DNA of 64,000 bases, from the NCBI GenBank assembly GCA_030432235.1, contig JAUIHT010000006.1, positions 186,001 to 250,000 on the forward strand. The letters are read 5' to 3'. Below, piece by piece: positions 1-9,119 of this stretch. Numbering within the stretch: position 1 is the stretch's first letter; every line of letters begins with the position of its first letter. The notes beneath the pieces were generated by a model. The model was given only the letters and a program-made list of their open reading frames with translations, did no database searches and was not told the DNA's origin. This stretch comes from Verrucomicrobiia bacterium (GTDB lineage Bacteria > Verrucomicrobiota > Verrucomicrobiia > Opitutales > Cerasicoccaceae). The position numbers and the translations under genes were made by a program.

Positions 1-957
1 GTAAACTGGAACTTCGACAATCGTCTGGCTTCCGCGGCCGCGATGTGGTTTGGAGATAACCGCGATATCATCCGTAACAGCATATGGCTGTTTGCCGAAG
101 ACCCTTTCAGAACCGGACTGGTCAACTCTCAAACACCTAGCGAGTGGCGACGGGATCCAATCCCGAACTGGGCCTTTCACTGGGTCCAATGGTGCTGGGA
201 TTACTACTGGCAAACTGCCGACCAGGCTTTCGTGAAGCAAATATTCCCAGCCGTACGTGAAAGTATGGACGATGCGCTCGGCCGAATCGATTGCCAAGGA
301 CTATTTTCCTGGCCCGATGTTTGGCATTTTCTTGAATGGGGCCACGGACGAGACGACGATCATGCAGTCAATACGTCCGAGCAGGCCGGCCTTTACCTGG
401 CCCTACAAAAAGCAATAGGCCTGGCCAAAATCGCTGAAGAGCCGTTCGACAACTATGAGACGGCAGCAGCGCAACTGAAGGCAGCGGTCAACCAACACCT
501 CTGGGATCCCAATCGCTTGGCCTACGCGGACAGCCTGCATGCAGATGGCACTCTCTCAGCGGTTACCTCGCAAGCCACAAACGCCTACGTCGCCGTCAGC
601 GGCATCGCGCCCGATGAATGGTCGCGCGCCCTGGCGCACGATCTGGCTCAGGGCACTTGTCCGTTGCTACGATTTGGAAGTCCCTACGGCCTCTTCTACA
701 TCATGGAACTATGGGACCAATACCGCCATGTGGATGCCATCTTCGCCCAAATACGAGAGCGGTGGGGAGACATGGTCCATGCCGGAGACGGCACCACCTG
801 GGAGCACTTCAAAGAGTTCGGCCATGGCGACTGGCCGACCCGCAGCCGATGTCACCCGTTCTCAACCTACATAGTCAAGTACTATGCAAAATACCTCCTA
901 GGCATTGAAGCAACCAAACCCGGCCTAGTCGGTTTACGCGTGCGTGGAGCCAGCTGA
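1..957 (+). CDS. Alpha-L-rhamnosidase, GH78-like, C-terminal part (5' truncated)
   Basis: The reading frame is open from base 1 and ends with TGA at 955-957, so this is the 3' part of a gene that starts left of the window. The visible 318 residues look like the (alpha/alpha)6 barrel and C-terminal region of glycoside hydrolase family 78: a GDNRD segment near the start, many Trp and Asp/Glu residues, then TTWE and a CHPFSTYIVKYYAKYLLGI-like end that matches the conserved C-terminal stretch of rhamnosidases. Such enzymes release terminal alpha-L-rhamnose from polysaccharides. The signal peptide and N-terminal domains, if any, lie outside. Another (alpha/alpha)6 hydrolase family is possible but less likely. 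The next plus-strand gene is about 200 bases downstream behind its own promoter. Confidence 0.75.
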   Translation, partial: VNWNFDNRLASAAAMWFGDNRDIIRNSIWLFAEDPFRTGLVNSQTPSEWRRDPIPNWAFHWVQWCWDYYWQTADQAFVKQIFPAVRESMDDALGRIDCQGLFSWPDVWHFLEWGHGRDDDHAVNTSEQAGLYLALQKAIGLAKIAEEPFDNYETAAAQLKAAVNQHLWDPNRLAYADSLHADGTLSAVTSQATNAYVAVSGIAPDEWSRALAHDLAQGTCPLLRFGSPYGLFYIMELWDQYRHVDAIFAQIRERWGDMVHAGDGTTWEHFKEFGHGDWPTRSRCHPFSTYIVKYYAKYLLGIEATKPGLVGLRVRGAS

Positions 958-1090
958 TATAAAGCCACTAAAAGCCTCCTCGACTCACTCAAAATACTGT
1001 CAACGAGCGCCTTAATCAAAGTTTGAGCCTACCACAGGTTGGCATAGAAAGAGCTTAGTTAGCGCCCCCACGGAGAAATGAAATTAAAGT

Positions 1091-1119
1091 TTGACGCGCC
1101 CGTTGAGTATACGTATACA
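1091..1119 (+). promoter_or_regulatory. Putative sigma70-type promoter with a palindromic site
   Basis: TTGACG (1091-1096) is followed after 17 bases by TATACA (1114-1119). The perfect 12-base palindrome GTATACGTATAC (1107-1118) overlaps the -10 box and could be an operator. The element lies 41 bases before the preferred start of the prepilin-like gene. Confidence 0.5.
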
Positions 1120-1159
1120 TATTATGTTTGAATCCGCGGGCTATTCAACAGATCGATAC

Positions 1160-4100
1160 ATGACCAGAACGCCCAATCCAACAACCAGGGTCCCACGAAT
1201 ACACGACGGGAACAAGATTAAGTCGACCACGCCATGCCGTGGATTCGCCCTGATCGTTTCCATCGCCCTGATGGCTTTCGTCTTTCTACTACTAATTTCC
1301 CTCAACGCACTCGTCGTCGTACAAACACAGTTGTCGACAACGCAGACATCCAATCTGGAAGCACGTCAAAACGCCTTGCAGGGGCTCAATATCGCTTTGG
1401 GAGAGTTGCAACGTCTGGTCGGGCCCGACCAGCGAGTGACCGCCCGCGCCGACATTCTGGAAAGCTATGACAAGGCAACCAACGCATCCGGTGGCCAGCC
1501 GGTGGCCAACCCTTATTACACCGCGGTCTGGGACGTAAGGCCCACGACGGCCACTGCCTGGCCCCACCAGCCGGGAGCCACAAACGGCCCGGACATGAAG
1601 CAGTCGCCCGCATTCCTCGTCAGCGGCAACGAAGGCTTTGCCTGGGGCGATGACGCAACGTTTGACGAATCTTCAACGACATTTGAAGACCCATATACCT
1701 TTGAAACCGTCGGCGTAACCGTCGAGAAGCAAGCCCTCTCTGACCCATCCGGCTTGGAAAACAACAGCTACGCCTGGTGGATCGGCGACGAAGGCGTCAA
1801 AGCCAGGCTTAATCGCGAAGACTGGCAGGCCACTACCGGCACCAGCATACCGGAGTGGACCCGCCCCACCGGAGCCACTCCACAGCTGCTCAGCAGCGAG
1901 CTGCGCGACATGGATAGGGACCTGTACGCTTCCACTGCCGAAAAGGCGAAACAACTGGAAGACCTCGAACTCGTCGACGGAGCATTCGAGGATTTACTCA
2001 CCCCCGCATCAGGCACCCAGGAACAGCCCTACTTCCACGATTTCACTTTGCACGCATCAGGCGTACTGGCAGATATACGTAACGGCGGCCTGAAAAAGGA
2101 CCTCACCCTAGCCCTGGCCGCCAGTAGTGCCAACGCACCCGCAGGCACTCAAGACAGCGACTCCCTGTTACCCGAATTCAGCTATGATGCTAATTACCAG
2201 GTCTTCTCACCTACCTGGGGCTACCTGCGCGACCACATCGACGGGGTATCTAGGGTTCCCTCCAGTTCCGCCATCATTCCAGACGATGCCTCCTGGGCCA
2301 GCGACGAAATCGTCACCATGCGCAAACCCGACGGAGTAAAGCCTGGCATTCTGCCCGTTATCACCCGCGCGCAGGTCGGCCTGACACCGGTGCTGGTACA
2401 GACCAACCCCGGCGCTAATGTCACCGGCGCCACCCCCGAGTGGGAAGTCTACTACTATTACTCGCCCACCATCGTCCTCTGGAATCCCTACGATGTCGCG
2501 ATGGAGATCCCGGAACTTAAGCTCATAGCCCGTCCTTATACCGGCAGTGGTGGGCTCACCTTCACCGAGCAGTACAATACCCTCCTGCAGATTGAAGACG
2601 ACACTGGTATTATCGCAACAAATGAAACGCCCGGTGATAATGAGGGCATCGGCAAAATGCATTTCGCACTGCCAACCACAGTCATTCCCGCCGGACGCGC
2701 CGTCATTTTCAGTGCCCCGGACGGTGAAGTGGCTCTGTCCGATAGTGCCAGTGGCAATCCTCTCCAGCCAGGCTGGCGGCCGGTCGCGGCCTACTTCCGC
2801 CCGACCGGCGTGACTTTCCCCTGGGATATCGATGACGATCCGGCCGGCCCCGATATCGCGATGGAAATCTTTCTCCCCAGGGGCTTAAACTCCCATAATA
2901 GTGCGATATGGGATCTCATTGAAACCAACCAAACGTCCGGCTGGCTCACGGACGAATCCGCTTATGTCTGCCAGCTTATCGATTGCTTTTTCTATAACCA
3001 GATTAAGGGAATAAAATACGGCGCCGGGCAGTTACGCCGCATTGGAGATACTGGGGACATCAGCGAAACACTGCTTTACCCGGCCATACTCCAAGTCGTT
3101 GCTATGAAGTTCGCGGACGTTAATGCCGGGCTGACCTCCGCTTACGGGAGTGAAAAAGTCCGCTGGGCCTATGATTTCAATCCGCGTACCGAATTTTCCT
3201 CGGGTAATCCAACCAACAACCTGCCGGGCGCCTACAGCCAAGGGCTCTTCTTCGGCACTCCCGTCAATTTTGACATCCCCCTGGCCAGTGATGACCCCAA
3301 CGCTGAGCCGACCTTTTCCCTCTTCGGCTCCCTGGGGGGGGACTTCAAATCAGACCGCCTAGTACTCTACCATGTACCCGAAGTGAATGAACCACATTTC
3401 AACCTCGCCAGTCTGCGGCACGCAAATCTGGCCAGCTCGACCATTCGTCCCATGGGGGGATTGTACCCGCGTGGCGGGCAACAGTTCGCGCCCGCATTCA
3501 CTCTGGGCGAGTCTATGGTCTCAGGGCTGATTCCGCCCGAAGACATTGTGGTAGACGCCAATGCCGCCTATACAGTGGGAGCCCAAGTGCCGCGCTTCTA
3601 CCTGCCGGATATAGCCTATCTGGTAAACGAAACCGTCTATGATCAGTTTTTCTTTTCCGCTCTCGACGGCAGCGGTGCTTCCCAGCATCCACTGCTGATC
3701 GAATCCGGCGTTGTTGCCCCTACCAACGCGGTCGCCACTGGCTTCGACCAAAACGCCGCAGCCTGGACACTCGACGGCGCCTTCAATGTCAATTCGACGT
3801 CGGTGGAGGCCTGGACCGCCTTCCTTGCCAGCCAGCTAGACGCATCCGTCGAACTACATGACGGAAGTTCCGACAGTATATCAGGTGTGCCATTTCCTCG
3901 CATGGAGGAACCGCAAACCGGCAGCCTGGGGCAGTCCCAACTGAATTTGGGCGACCCGGACATGCTACGCGGATTCCGCCGCCTTGATGACGCACAGGTG
4001 CGAGCGCTGGCTACCGCTATGGCAGAAGAAGTCAAGGTCCGCGGACCCTTCTCATCCATGAGCCAGTTCGTCAATCGTCTCCGCGAAGATCCAGACGCCA

Positions 4101-4639
4101 GTTGGACTGCCAGTACCCGCCCGGTCCGTAGCGATATCCCCGGCAGCCGAAAGCAAGAGGTGGTGAGCAAAGGCGCGCTTCAGGCGGCCTTGGATCGCGC
4201 CACCGTCACCACGAACGGACAGTCACTGGATCTGCCCAACGAAGCTCTCGTTACGGAAAGCATCGCCGCCACCAACTTGGCAAGCACTTACACCAACCTA
4301 GCCAACCCGGACGCCCTTGACGGAGTGGTCACTCAGGGCATGCCAGGCTACCTTATGCAGGGTGACATCCTTGCCTCACTCGACTCGGCCATGACGGTGC
4401 GCTCAGACACCTTTCGCATCATGGCTTATGGAGAGGTACGAGATCCCCTTACCGATAAAATGATTTCTTCCGCCCGCTGCGAGGCCATCGTCCAGCGCTT
4501 GCCCGAATTCATAGACGCCAACGCTGACGCCGCTTGGGCGGCCCCTTACACTGCCACCGGCGGCAATAACCTCAACTCCGTCCTCAATCAGGACTTCGGC
4601 CGCCGCTTCGCCGTCGTCGCCTTTCGTTGGTTGGACTGA
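1160..4639 (+). CDS. Large prepilin-like protein, Verru_Chthon cassette protein A type
   Basis: About 1159 residues. A basic leader ends at Gly28 followed by FALIVSIALMAFVFLLLISL, a type IV-pilin-like hydrophobic segment (28-50). It continues into a helical stretch rich in Gln, Ala and Leu, then a very long extracytoplasmic part. This is the layout of the verrucomicrobial Verru_Chthon cassette protein A family; its function is unknown, but membrane insertion and processing by a prepilin peptidase are expected. ATG 1160 is chosen because the TTG further upstream (1091) coincides with a -35 box and the first hydrophobic segment then starts 28 residues in. A small secreted protein follows 3 bases after the stop, suggesting an operon. 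The usual companion proteins B, C and D are absent. Confidence 0.7.
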   Translation: MTRTPNPTTRVPRIHDGNKIKSTTPCRGFALIVSIALMAFVFLLLISLNALVVVQTQLSTTQTSNLEARQNALQGLNIALGELQRLVGPDQRVTARADILESYDKATNASGGQPVANPYYTAVWDVRPTTATAWPHQPGATNGPDMKQSPAFLVSGNEGFAWGDDATFDESSTTFEDPYTFETVGVTVEKQALSDPSGLENNSYAWWIGDEGVKARLNREDWQATTGTSIPEWTRPTGATPQLLSSELRDMDRDLYASTAEKAKQLEDLELVDGAFEDLLTPASGTQEQPYFHDFTLHASGVLADIRNGGLKKDLTLALAASSANAPAGTQDSDSLLPEFSYDANYQVFSPTWGYLRDHIDGVSRVPSSSAIIPDDASWASDEIVTMRKPDGVKPGILPVITRAQVGLTPVLVQTNPGANVTGATPEWEVYYYYSPTIVLWNPYDVAMEIPELKLIARPYTGSGGLTFTEQYNTLLQIEDDTGIIATNETPGDNEGIGKMHFALPTTVIPAGRAVIFSAPDGEVALSDSASGNPLQPGWRPVAAYFRPTGVTFPWDIDDDPAGPDIAMEIFLPRGLNSHNSAIWDLIETNQTSGWLTDESAYVCQLIDCFFYNQIKGIKYGAGQLRRIGDTGDISETLLYPAILQVVAMKFADVNAGLTSAYGSEKVRWAYDFNPRTEFSSGNPTNNLPGAYSQGLFFGTPVNFDIPLASDDPNAEPTFSLFGSLGGDFKSDRLVLYHVPEVNEPHFNLASLRHANLASSTIRPMGGLYPRGGQQFAPAFTLGESMVSGLIPPEDIVVDANAAYTVGAQVPRFYLPDIAYLVNETVYDQFFFSALDGSGASQHPLLIESGVVAPTNAVATGFDQNAAAWTLDGAFNVNSTSVEAWTAFLASQLDASVELHDGSSDSISGVPFPRMEEPQTGSLGQSQLNLGDPDMLRGFRRLDDAQVRALATAMAEEVKVRGPFSSMSQFVNRLREDPDASWTASTRPVRSDIPGSRKQEVVSKGALQAALDRATVTTNGQSLDLPNEALVTESIAATNLASTYTNLANPDALDGVVTQGMPGYLMQGDILASLDSAMTVRSDTFRIMAYGEVRDPLTDKMISSARCEAIVQRLPEFIDANADAAWAAPYTATGGNNLNSVLNQDFGRRFAVVAFRWLD

Positions 4640-4642
4640 TCG

Positions 4643-5461
4643 ATGATGAAACGTACGATACTTTTGCTTATCGGCGCCTGGTTGTGCTTCGCCGTGGCGG
4701 CCGCACAGACGAATGATACACCGAAGTTAGCGCAAGCCCAACTGTCTATTTTTGTGCTCCACCAACGCCCACCGGTAGACATCCGTAACAAGAGCGAGCA
4801 GGAACTCCGCGAGATGATGCTGTCGCCGGATGCCGGACGGCTCAATCGCTGGATACGCACCGGCGCGGGGCCGGATGACTTTCAGCAAATCAGTGGCGAC
4901 GAAAATTTGCTTTCCTTACCGTTCTCCTACCGGGGGCCGCTGAGGATGGTTTTCTATAAGCGCATCGAGCGCCCGGGTGAACCGCCCGCTTACATGCCCC
5001 GCGAGGAAGTATCCCTTCCGCCCAAGCTGCGCACTGGCGTGCTGCTGGCTATTCGCACCGGAGGTACAGACGAGGACCCGGAGTTTCAGCTCGGCCTAAT
5101 CGACTGCTCACAGGCGAATCCGGACTCCATGGGGGTACTGTTCTATAACTACGCGAAAGTGCCACTGATCATTCGCATCGGAAAAAACAACGAGACCGTA
5201 TCGCTGCAACCCTCCGCCCGCAAATGGACCCCGCTCGATCAGGAACGTGCATCCGTGCCATTGAAAATCGCTGCCTTCGATCAGGAATGGAAACTGGTTT
5301 ACAACACCGTAAGTCGTCTCTCCACACAACGCCCCACCCTTGGGCTCATCCTCCCTCAGGATAAAACGAAAATCGATTCCATTCGGCTCCTGTTGCTTAC
5401 CTTGCCGAAATGGCCTGGCATGTCTTCCCCACAAGACCAGCTATCGGCGGCGGGAAGTTGA
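4643..5461 (+). CDS. Secreted protein of unknown function
   Basis: 272 residues. The N-terminus (MMKRTILLLIGAWLCFAVAAAQ) is a clear Sec signal peptide with an AAA-Q cleavage site, so the mature protein is periplasmic or surface-located. I recognise no domain; the rest is a mixed alpha/beta chain with no obvious catalytic motif. ATG 4643 is followed directly by a second ATG at 4646, and either could be used. The gene starts 3 bases after the giant prepilin-like gene, so the two are almost certainly co-transcribed and this may be an accessory of that protein. It converges with a LacI gene whose stop lies 5 bases beyond its own. Confidence 0.6.
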   Translation: MMKRTILLLIGAWLCFAVAAAQTNDTPKLAQAQLSIFVLHQRPPVDIRNKSEQELREMMLSPDAGRLNRWIRTGAGPDDFQQISGDENLLSLPFSYRGPLRMVFYKRIERPGEPPAYMPREEVSLPPKLRTGVLLAIRTGGTDEDPEFQLGLIDCSQANPDSMGVLFYNYAKVPLIIRIGKNNETVSLQPSARKWTPLDQERASVPLKIAAFDQEWKLVYNTVSRLSTQRPTLGLILPQDKTKIDSIRLLLLTLPKWPGMSSPQDQLSAAGS

Positions 5462-5466
5462 GCGTC

Positions 5467-6522
5467 TCAGGTATCGCGTATAATTAACGACGGTTCGAAA
5501 ACCACCACCTCACCGGGTTTACGGCGGCCCTCGATCACGTCTATCAGGTAATCGGCGCCGGCACGCCCCATTTCCGTCGTGGGCTGACGCACGGTACTCA
5601 GGGCTGGAATGATGTAACGCGTCGGCCAGTTGTCATCATAGGCCACGAGCCTATAGTCCTTGCCGGCCTGATAACCGTGCATTTGGGCCGCCCGCAGGAC
5701 CTCGACTGCATGCGTTGTACTGGTGGCAAAAATGCCCTCGGGTATCGTTTCATCCTCAAATACCCGGGTCATGACCTGGCGCGTGTCATCCAGACGTTGC
5801 TCAATGGTCTTGTGCCGGTCGGTAACTTTAATCACCCGCGGTGCAGGCAATCCCAGGTCTTTGAGGCGGGCGGCAAAGGCCTCCCCGCGTTGAGGCACAC
5901 CGTGGCCCTTGGTATCCAATGTCACCACCCAGCTTTTCCGGATTCCCAGAGCATAAAAATGACTCGCGACCAAATTGCCCCCCATCACGTTGTCCGAAAG
6001 TATCCGCGTTACCTTCGGGTGCTGGCTGGGGCGCCCCAGCAGCACGACGTTAATGCCACTGTCGGCGAGTTCATTGATCGTCTCGTCAGTCAGCTTATTA
6101 TTCGCACTGCCGACAAAAGCCAGACTGTTGACGCCATTAGCCCCAAGAACGTCCCGGTGAAAAGTCATCGGGCTGGTGTCATCATGCAGGTGGGCTAACA
6201 GGATGCGGTAACCACGATTCGCCGCCGTACGCTCAAAAGCCTCAACGATATCGACACTGTAAGGGTCCTGCAAATAACTGATACCCAGCACAATAAGCTT
6301 CCGATGCTTGCTCCTTAGTTGCGAGGCGAAGAAGTTGGTGCGGTAGCCCATCTTGGCCGCCGCCTTAAGAATGCGTTCACGTGTCTGAGGGTTGACGCGC
6401 TCATGACCAGACAGAGCCCGATGAACTGTCACCTGAGAGATACCAAGCGCCTCGGCTAACTGTGTCTGCGTTACCGGCTCCGATGATTGCTGCTTCACGC
6501 GGACCATTCGTAGGGCTTTCAT
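5467..6522 (-). CDS. LacI family transcription regulator
   Basis: 351 residues. An N-terminal helix-turn-helix (about 18-65: TQTQLAEALGISQVTVHRALSG then VNPQTRERILKAAAKMGYR) is followed by a periplasmic-binding-protein-like effector domain (about 70-350). That is the standard LacI/GalR layout and length; the family represses sugar genes and releases DNA when a sugar binds. The start is ATG 6522; a second Met at codon 6 is possible. It is the last gene of the minus-strand string of cluster B, 191 bases downstream of a LamG/PEP-CTERM gene, which suggests it controls that cluster. The repeated promoter elements at 7636 and 11296 are candidate targets. Confidence 0.88.
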   Translation of the reverse strand: MKALRMVRVKQQSSEPVTQTQLAEALGISQVTVHRALSGHERVNPQTRERILKAAAKMGYRTNFFASQLRSKHRKLIVLGISYLQDPYSVDIVEAFERTAANRGYRILLAHLHDDTSPMTFHRDVLGANGVNSLAFVGSANNKLTDETINELADSGINVVLLGRPSQHPKVTRILSDNVMGGNLVASHFYALGIRKSWVVTLDTKGHGVPQRGEAFAARLKDLGLPAPRVIKVTDRHKTIEQRLDDTRQVMTRVFEDETIPEGIFATSTTHAVEVLRAAQMHGYQAGKDYRLVAYDDNWPTRYIIPALSTVRQPTTEMGRAGADYLIDVIEGRRKPGEVVVFEPSLIIRDT

Positions 6523-6713
6523 GGCGCTTTAGCCAACTATTTCACTGTCAGAAGGTAAAAAAATGAATTGGTAAACAGTCCCTACCGCCACCTGCACGCA
6601 ATGGAGGGAAGTCCTGCTCACTTAGGCTGCAGCAACTCGGTAAACCTTTATTACCAACGGCGGTACGCCTACGCCAACACAAGCCGGCCAAGGCAATTGT
6701 GTTCGCGCAAGGC

Positions 6714-7583
6714 CTAACGTCGGCGACGGCGCAGAAAGCCCAGAGCAAGCACCAATGCGAAAGCGGCGACCACCATGGATGACTGGGATGCCTCCGGCAC
6801 GGGCGTGTAGTCGTAAGCCACATTGGAAATACGGAACTCGTCAAACACTCCCGGCTGCGAGCCGTACCCGGAGCCCAGACGGTTACCGAGGCGCAAATTA
6901 TGGGTGTCCGCCCCTAGGCTGCCAAAGTCCGTACTGGTTACGCTGGCGACATTGTTTCCGTCCTGGAACAGCTTCAGGCCAACGCCGTCCTCGTAGGTGA
7001 AGGCCAGGTGTGTCCAGGTATCAGCTTCCCAAGTCAGATCTGAGGTGGACAAAGTCAAACCGCTCGTTCCATTACCGACATCGACCCTGACCTGTCCGGC
7101 ATTGTTGATAAAATACATAGAAAACCCAGTGGTACCACCCAGCGTGTACATGTGATCGACCAGATAGCCAAGACCACCGCTGGCCGACCAGGGAGTGCTG
7201 CTGAAGGGCTTGAACCAAAACTCCACAGAAAGCTCGGAGGTGGCAAAGGCACTACCGAAAGCGCCGCCGTTACCCAACTGAGCATACCCCTCGTTGGCGG
7301 TTGTCTTGGGAGAATCACTCTGGAAGGCTAGGTCAAACTTACCCGACACTCCGACCTGACTGTGAGCAATGTTCGTCAGAATGTTTGCTGTTCCCAACGA
7401 AGAAGCCCCGGTTGCCGCATTGGAATCGGTTAACGATTCAGCGGGTTGGTTGAAATGGTAGAGCACAATAGTATTGTCGCTTGTACCATCATAGGCGTTG
7501 GCCCATGCCGTATAGCCCATTGAGGAAACCGGGAATAGCACAAAGGCTAAGCTGGCGGTGAGGAGAAGGTTGGTAATCTTCAT
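6714..7583 (-). CDS. LamG-domain protein with PEP-CTERM-like sorting tail
   Basis: 289 residues from ATG 7583; an upstream ATG at 7619 would add 12. A signal peptide (1-24) is followed by a concanavalin-A/LamG-like beta-sandwich (about 35-255), with TFHLAFTYEDG-type strands and a GNRLGS turn. The C-terminal 28 residues (VPEASQSS, a hydrophobic helix, then GFLRRRRR) have the layout of a PEP-CTERM tail, which is recognised by an exosortase for surface retention, although the motif reads PEA rather than PEP. LamG folds usually bind glycans. It is a paralogue of the protein at 10473-11261, which lacks the tail. A promoter-like element shared with that paralogue lies at 7636-7664. Confidence 0.75.
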   Translation of the reverse strand: MKITNLLLTASLAFVLFPVSSMGYTAWANAYDGTSDNTIVLYHFNQPAESLTDSNAATGASSLGTANILTNIAHSQVGVSGKFDLAFQSDSPKTTANEGYAQLGNGGAFGSAFATSELSVEFWFKPFSSTPWSASGGLGYLVDHMYTLGGTTGFSMYFINNAGQVRVDVGNGTSGLTLSTSDLTWEADTWTHLAFTYEDGVGLKLFQDGNNVASVTSTDFGSLGADTHNLRLGNRLGSGYGSQPGVFDEFRISNVAYDYTPVPEASQSSMVVAAFALVLALGFLRRRRR

Positions 7584-7635
7584 AGTGCGTGCAGGTTTGG
7601 TGTGATTATTGAGATTCATTGCCGACCATTCGGCC

Positions 7636-7664
7636 TTATGTATAGGTATTCAATTTTGAGCCAA
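7636..7664 (-). promoter_or_regulatory. Conserved 29-base promoter/operator element, copy 1
   Basis: Read on the minus strand it starts TTGGCT, contains TTGAATACC and ends TATACATAA. It aligns without gaps to the element at 11296-11324 at 24 of 29 positions. Each copy sits 30-60 bases before a LamG gene. TTGGCT and ACATAA, 17 bases apart, could be -35 and -10 boxes. Confidence 0.5.
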
Positions 7665-7845
7665 TAAATTTCTACGATTGATAAAATAGACAGCTAAGCA
7701 ATTGATGGATATGTATTCATAAATAGCCCAAAACGTCAACTTAATTGAAATATCTTCGTTAAGTTTAAGCACTGATTATGCCAATATTTCCATTAAGCGA
7801 ATTCATTTATAGGCTGGGATTACTTCATGAGAATGGTATTAAAAA

Positions 7846-9111
7846 TCAGTACTCGTTGGCAGCGGATTCCAAAGCGACTTGAGGTTTGGGAGATATTTTC
7901 CACCCCAGGATTTCAAGTGGCGCCAAGGTTCGAACGACCGGCCTGGTACTCAGGTCAAGACTAGTACCGCTGAAGGCATCGGCCAACAGGGCTTCCTCAG
8001 GGATGCCCTCGACTTGCACTTCCGCAGAGACCTCACCAGAGTTGACCAGAAACAGATAGCGATCTTCGCCGTAGGCTATGTTGGCCATGGACACCGGCGA
8101 ATAACTCACCTCCTCCTTCATGCCGCCCACCCCTATCTTGGGTGAAACCATGGGGGCGTCGTTGGTCACCGTAAGAGTCACATCGTAACGCCGTTCACCA
8201 AAGAGAAACACCTGCCCGAGCTGCGGGCTGCCGGTCATTTCCTGGGCGATCTGCGAATAGGCCGCATAGTAGTCGTAGAAAGAGGGAAAGTTTGCGCGGG
8301 CAAAATTAGAAAAAACAAAGATGCCCTTCGCGTCGGCAACCAGCCCCGCGTAGCAATCATGCCGCACCCATGCTTCGATGCGCGTGCGCTCCTCTGGTTC
8401 CGGCTCTTGCCACATCTCCGGGACCAGGATGGAAATCTGTCCACCCCCCAGGCGTTTTGCCGCCTCAATCTCCTGCTCCAGGCTCCAACGGCACCAGACT
8501 CGGTTATACTTCTGCCCGGCATAATTGGTATAAGTCCCCTTCCCGATGATATCGAGGTATTGATTGGTTTCCATCAGTGCCGCGGTATTGCGGTGATTGG
8601 GTTCGTACATCCAGATCGGACGCTGCAGGGGATCGTTTTCCCGGATGGCTTCGGTCGCCGCCCGCAGGTATTCGATTTCGTCCTCTTTCCAATAGCGCAA
8701 CTCCTCCGGCCGCAAATACCACCAGGCTATCGTTTCGTCTTCTGCTACGGCACTAACTTGCCGGGCGATTTCCTCACGGATTTCCTCCGAGGTTAGTACC
8801 TTCTTCGGCTTGTCATGCTTCTCCAGAAAGTTCATCTCGATGGCCACCGTGTAAATGGCAAAGAGACCGTTCTCACGAGCTCTGGTCAAAAAAACAGCCT
8901 GCTGGCCATAGACGGGGCCATAGCAATTGAAGCCTGCGGCTTTATCGCGCTCGGGAATGCCGGAAAAGCCTCCCATGGGAAACTGTTGCCCCTGCGGATA
9001 GAGCTTATCGGCAGGCAGGGAATCCGGTGCGACCGGCCCGGGCTCGAAGAACGCGGCCCCGGTGGGAAGGGACAAAAGTGCAGCGCAGGCTAGCAGAATG
9101 AGGACGCGCAT
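7846..9111 (-). CDS. Putative secreted glycoside-hydrolase-like protein, copy 1
   Basis: 421 residues with a signal peptide (1-20). The body reads like a TIM-barrel glycosidase: WWYLRPEELRYW (131-141), IWMYEPNHRN (about 166-175), a LVPEMW segment with Glu232, and a C-terminal beta-sandwich-like part from about 330. Glu136/Glu137 and Glu232 are candidate catalytic acids. I cannot place it in a named family. It is clearly homologous to the next gene upstream (9120-10448), with long identical runs such as AATEAIRENDP, so the pair arose by tandem duplication. The genes are 8 bases apart and form one unit with the LamG gene at 10473. A secreted enzyme or binding protein for the cluster's polysaccharide is likely. 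Confidence 0.65.
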   Translation of the reverse strand: MRVLILLACAALLSLPTGAAFFEPGPVAPDSLPADKLYPQGQQFPMGGFSGIPERDKAAGFNCYGPVYGQQAVFLTRARENGLFAIYTVAIEMNFLEKHDKPKKVLTSEEIREEIARQVSAVAEDETIAWWYLRPEELRYWKEDEIEYLRAATEAIRENDPLQRPIWMYEPNHRNTAALMETNQYLDIIGKGTYTNYAGQKYNRVWCRWSLEQEIEAAKRLGGGQISILVPEMWQEPEPEERTRIEAWVRHDCYAGLVADAKGIFVFSNFARANFPSFYDYYAAYSQIAQEMTGSPQLGQVFLFGERRYDVTLTVTNDAPMVSPKIGVGGMKEEVSYSPVSMANIAYGEDRYLFLVNSGEVSAEVQVEGIPEEALLADAFSGTSLDLSTRPVVRTLAPLEILGWKISPKPQVALESAANEY

Positions 9112-9119
9112 GAAGTAGA

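Noticed and set aside
6660-6690. GC-rich inverted repeat downstream of the LamG/PEP-CTERM gene as a terminator
   Set aside because: The arms are only four bases (GGCG-GTA-CGCC) and no T run follows on the minus strand.
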